Shown piece after piece: positions 61,688 to 64,000 of a stretch of DNA of 64,000 nt. The translations under genes and the position numbers were made by a program. Under the pieces are notes generated by a model. The model worked only from the letters and a program-made list of their open reading frames with translations. It was not told where the DNA came from and made no database searches. This DNA comes from an uncultured Pseudomonadota bacterium (GTDB lineage Bacteria; Pseudomonadota; Gammaproteobacteria; Steroidobacterales; Steroidobacteraceae): contig CAIYLH010000079.1 in NCBI GenBank assembly GCA_903927005.1, positions 1 to 64,000 on the forward strand. The letters run 5' to 3'. Positions within the stretch are counted from its first letter, which is position 1. Each line of letters starts with the position of its first letter.

Positions 61688-64000
61688 TCAGTTTCCGCCG
61701 GACTTCGCGCAGCCCTTCTCCTCGTCCTCGCGCTGGTCGGCCGGCAGGCAGACGCGCGGATCGACGATCTCGAATACGCTGATGGACGTGTCGACGGCAG
61801 CGGCGTCGGGAAGCGCTACACGCTGGGTGCCGGCCTGGTTGCTCGCTGCGGTAACGCCACCAGTGAAGCCGGTGATCGACGCCGCGTCGGTCGTGTCGCC
61901 GATCGACACCGTGCCGGTGATCGGCGAGCCACCATGGAGGAAATTGGCGGTGAACAGCCTGGCGGAAATGTTCGCCGTGCTGTTCAGCGTCACGCTGGTG
62001 CCCTGTCCGTTGAGTCCGGACGCCACCACGAACGTGTTCGCACCAGTGCCGACGTCCACGGTGTTCGCCGCGACACCGAGGAATACATCCGCAGTGCCGA
62101 TGGACGCCGCCGTCAGCGCAACGCTCGAACCGACGACGCTCAGCACCGTATGGCCGGAGCCCGGCGCGGTACCGGTGACACCGATGATCGCGCCTTCAGC
62201 GCCAAGCGTGACCGCACCGCCGCCTTGGATCGAGGTTGCTGTCAGGTCGCCGTTCGCCAACGCGAGCAGCATCACGTCGCCGGAGCCGTTGACCGAGGTC
62301 GCCGTCAGGTTACCGTTCGCCTGCACCGCAACGTTCGCGCCACTCGCCGTCAGTGCGGTCGGTCCCTGGTTGAGCAGGGCGATGTCACCGGTCGCGGTCG
62401 CGGTGACCGTCGGGGCAAGGGTCACGAAGGACTGCACTCCCAGTGTGCCGATGCTACCGGCCTGTGCCGTCAGCACTGCGGTGCCTGCCGTCACGCCGCC
62501 GTTGCCGAGCAGGCTGCCCGCGGCGGTGAGTGTCGCCGTGCCGGTGCCGGCGTCGACGCCGATAGCGCCGTTACCGACCGTGAGATTGCCGCCTGCCGTG
62601 GTGACTGCGGTGACCGAGCCACCCGCCGCGCCGCTGACCGCAAGGTTCTCGGAGCCGGCGTTAGTCAGGTTCACCAGGCCGCCTGCGGCCACGTTGACGT
62701 TCGCGGCGGTGGTTGCGAACGCCGTGCCGGCTGTTCCGACCGTGCCGGTGGTCGCAGTCAGGCCCGCCGTACCGGCAGTCACGCCGGCAGTACCGAGCAG
62801 GCTACCTGCAGCGGTGAGCGCCGCGCTGCCGGTGCCGGCATTCACGCCCGTCACGCCGTTGACGGTGCCGATCGTCATGTCACCGCCACCGGTCGTGGCC
62901 GCCGTGACCGAGCCACCCGCCGCGCCGCTGATCGCGAGCGTCTCGGAACCGGCGTTGGTCAGGTTGATCAGGCCGCCCGCGGTCGCGTCGACGTTGGACG
63001 CCGTGGTTGCAAATGCCGTACCCGCCGCACCGATCGTGCCGGCCGTCGCGGCAAGATTAGCCGTCGAGGCGGTCACACCGCCGGCGCCGAGCAGGCTACC
63101 GGCGGCGGTAAGCGTCGCGTTGCCGGTGCCGGCATTCACGCCGGTCACGCCGTTGACGGTGCCGATCGTCATGTCACCGGCGCCCGTCGTGGCCGCAGTG
63201 ACTGAGCCCCCCGCCGCGCCGCTGACCGCGAGCGTCTCGGAGCCGACGTTGGTCAGGTTGACCAGGCCGCCCGCAGTCGCGTCGACATTGGAGGCCGTGG
63301 TCGCGAACGCCGTGCCGGCCGTACCGACCGTACCAGCGGTCGCGGTCAGGTTCGCGGTCGTCGCCGTAACGCCGCCCGTGCCAAGCAAGTTGCCGGCGGC
63401 GGTCAGGGTCGCGCTGCCGGTGCCGGCATTCACGCCGGTCACACCGTTGACGGTGCCGATCGTCATGTCACCCGCGCCCGTCGTGGTCGCAGTGACCGAG
63501 CCCCCCGCCGCACCGCTGATCGCGAGCGTCTCGGAACCGGCGTTGGTCAGGTTGACCAGGCCCGTGGCCGTCGCGTCGACGTTGGACGCGGTGGTCGCGA
63601 ACGCCGTGCCGGCCGTACCGATCGTGCCCGCCGTCGCGGCAAGATTCGCCGTCGAGGCGGTCACACCGCCAGCGCCGAGCAGATTGCCGGCCGCGGTCAG
63701 GGTCGCACTCGTAAGCGTGCCCGTGGTGGAACTGACGCCGGTGATGCCGTTGACCGTGCCGATGGTGAGGTCGGCACCGGCGCCGGTCGTCGCGGCCGTG
63801 ACGGAGCTGCTGTTCGCACCCTTGACGGCGAGCGTCTCGGAACCGGCGTTGGTCAGGTTGACCAGGCCGCCCGCGGTCGCGTCGACGTTGGACGCCGTAG
63901 TCGCAAATGCCGTACCCGCCGTACCGATCGTGCCGGCCGTCGCGGCAAGATTCGCCGTCGAGGCGGTCACACCGCCGGCGCCGAGCAGGTTGCCGGCGGC
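61688..64000 (-). CDS. C-terminal part of a large repetitive exported protein (filamentous-hemagglutinin-like)
   Basis: The reading frame is open from the right window edge to a stop at 61688, over 760 residues, with no start in view. It consists of Gly/Ala/Thr-rich repeats of 96-102 residues, such as TAGTAFATTASNVDATAGGL, VNLTNAGSETLAISGAAGGS, then VTAATTGAGDMTIGTVNGVT, followed by a non-repeated end with a SVFEIVDPRVCLPADQ element and two cysteines. Composition and repeats suggest a beta-helix secreted by a two-partner system, as in FHA-type adhesins; a cell-surface adhesin or matrix protein is likely. The partner TpsB and the N-terminal secretion domain would lie to the right of the window. 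Confidence 0.75.
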   Translation of the reverse strand, partial: AAGNLLGAGGVTASTANLAATAGTIGTAGTAFATTASNVDATAGGLVNLTNAGSETLAVKGANSSSVTAATTGAGADLTIGTVNGITGVSSTTGTLTSATLTAAGNLLGAGGVTASTANLAATAGTIGTAGTAFATTASNVDATATGLVNLTNAGSETLAISGAAGGSVTATTTGAGDMTIGTVNGVTGVNAGTGSATLTAAGNLLGTGGVTATTANLTATAGTVGTAGTAFATTASNVDATAGGLVNLTNVGSETLAVSGAAGGSVTAATTGAGDMTIGTVNGVTGVNAGTGNATLTAAGSLLGAGGVTASTANLAATAGTIGAAGTAFATTASNVDATAGGLINLTNAGSETLAISGAAGGSVTAATTGGGDMTIGTVNGVTGVNAGTGSAALTAAGSLLGTAGVTAGTAGLTATTGTVGTAGTAFATTAANVNVAAGGLVNLTNAGSENLAVSGAAGGSVTAVTTAGGNLTVGNGAIGVDAGTGTATLTAAGSLLGNGGVTAGTAVLTAQAGSIGTLGVQSFVTLAPTVTATATGDIALLNQGPTALTASGANVAVQANGNLTATSVNGSGDVMLLALANGDLTATSIQGGGAVTLGAEGAIIGVTGTAPGSGHTVLSVVGSSVALTAASIGTADVFLGVAANTVDVGTGANTFVVASGLNGQGTSVTLNSTANISARLFTANFLHGGSPITGTVSIGDTTDAASITGFTGGVTAASNQAGTQRVALPDAAAVDTSISVFEIVDPRVCLPADQREDEEKGCAKSGGN
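62492..63967 (-). repeat. five tandem ~294-base coding repeats
   Basis: Five consecutive units can be aligned, at approximately 63967-63662 (102 codons), 63661-63368, 63367-63074, 63073-62780 (98 codons each) and 62779-62492 (96 codons). The middle three are the most alike, so these arose by recent duplication. The array continues past the right edge of the window. Assembly collapse or expansion is possible in such a region. Confidence 0.9.

Noticed and set aside
62492-64000. Regular ~294-base repeats as a possible CRISPR array or satellite
   Set aside because: Units are far too long, have no unique spacers, and stay open in one reading frame as protein repeats.

Overview
The window is 64 kb of dense, high-GC chromosome from a free-living Gram-negative bacterium. 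The rimP-nusA-infB-rbfA-truB operon, FeoA/FeoB, CstA with its YbdD-type partner, and a type VI secretion (T6SS) gene order like that of Pseudomonas HSI-I point to a gammaproteobacterium. The Nevskiales/Steroidobacterales/Xanthomonadales side is my best guess, but this is inference, since there is no rRNA gene here. I saw no tRNA, rRNA or CRISPR array.

Layout. 0-4.2 kb is a degraded margin: a DUF885 3' remnant behind an imperfect inverted repeat, a glutathione-dependent formaldehyde-activating enzyme, a type B carboxylesterase lipoprotein, a TnpB fragment running into a threonine-aldolase 3' fragment, and a PsiF-like secreted protein. 4.8-9.3 kb carries cstA, a ybdD-like gene, an MFS transporter and uppP on the plus strand. 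9.3-11.7 kb is feoA-feoB-small membrane protein (minus strand) behind a palindromic Fur-like site. 11.8-16 kb makes nucleotide sugars for exopolysaccharide or LPS (ugd, manC/algA, manB/algC), lying directly after the translation operon truB-rbfA-infB-nusA-rimP (16.2-22.1 kb). The rimP leader holds two intrinsic terminators. 22.6-26.6 kb is a secreted multicopper oxidase with a stop/start-coupled FKBP isomerase, converging on a GspC-like membrane protein. 26.8-31.5 kb is a three-gene 2-oxoacid:acceptor oxidoreductase module. 31.5-45.4 kb is a mixed set: a DEAD-box helicase, a fatty acid hydroxylase-type enzyme, a DUF1345 protein, a triple-repeat beta-rich exported protein coupled to a serine hydrolase, an FG-GAP lipoprotein, a SHOCT lipoprotein, an acyltransferase, an eRF1-domain-like protein and a DUF349 protein.

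45.4-64 kb is the surface/competition region. A secreted HELSE-motif protein and a cytoplasmic glycosidase-like protein overlapping a secreted SH3 protein (candidate effector and immunity pair) are followed by a possible 31-residue membrane peptide and a TPR-methyltransferase. Then comes a nine-gene T6SS operon, read right to left: tssA-tssB-tssC-hcp-tagJ-tssE-tssF-tssG-tssH. Immediately upstream of tssA is the 3' end of a very repetitive exported protein (98-residue repeats, FHA-like) that runs off the window. The T6SS membrane complex (TssJ, TssL, TssM), TssK and VgrG are not in the window.

The most interesting items are the candidate effector/immunity pair beside the T6SS, the terminator-studded rimP leader, the TnpB/aldolase chimera, the threefold-repeat outer-membrane candidate, and the small membrane peptide.
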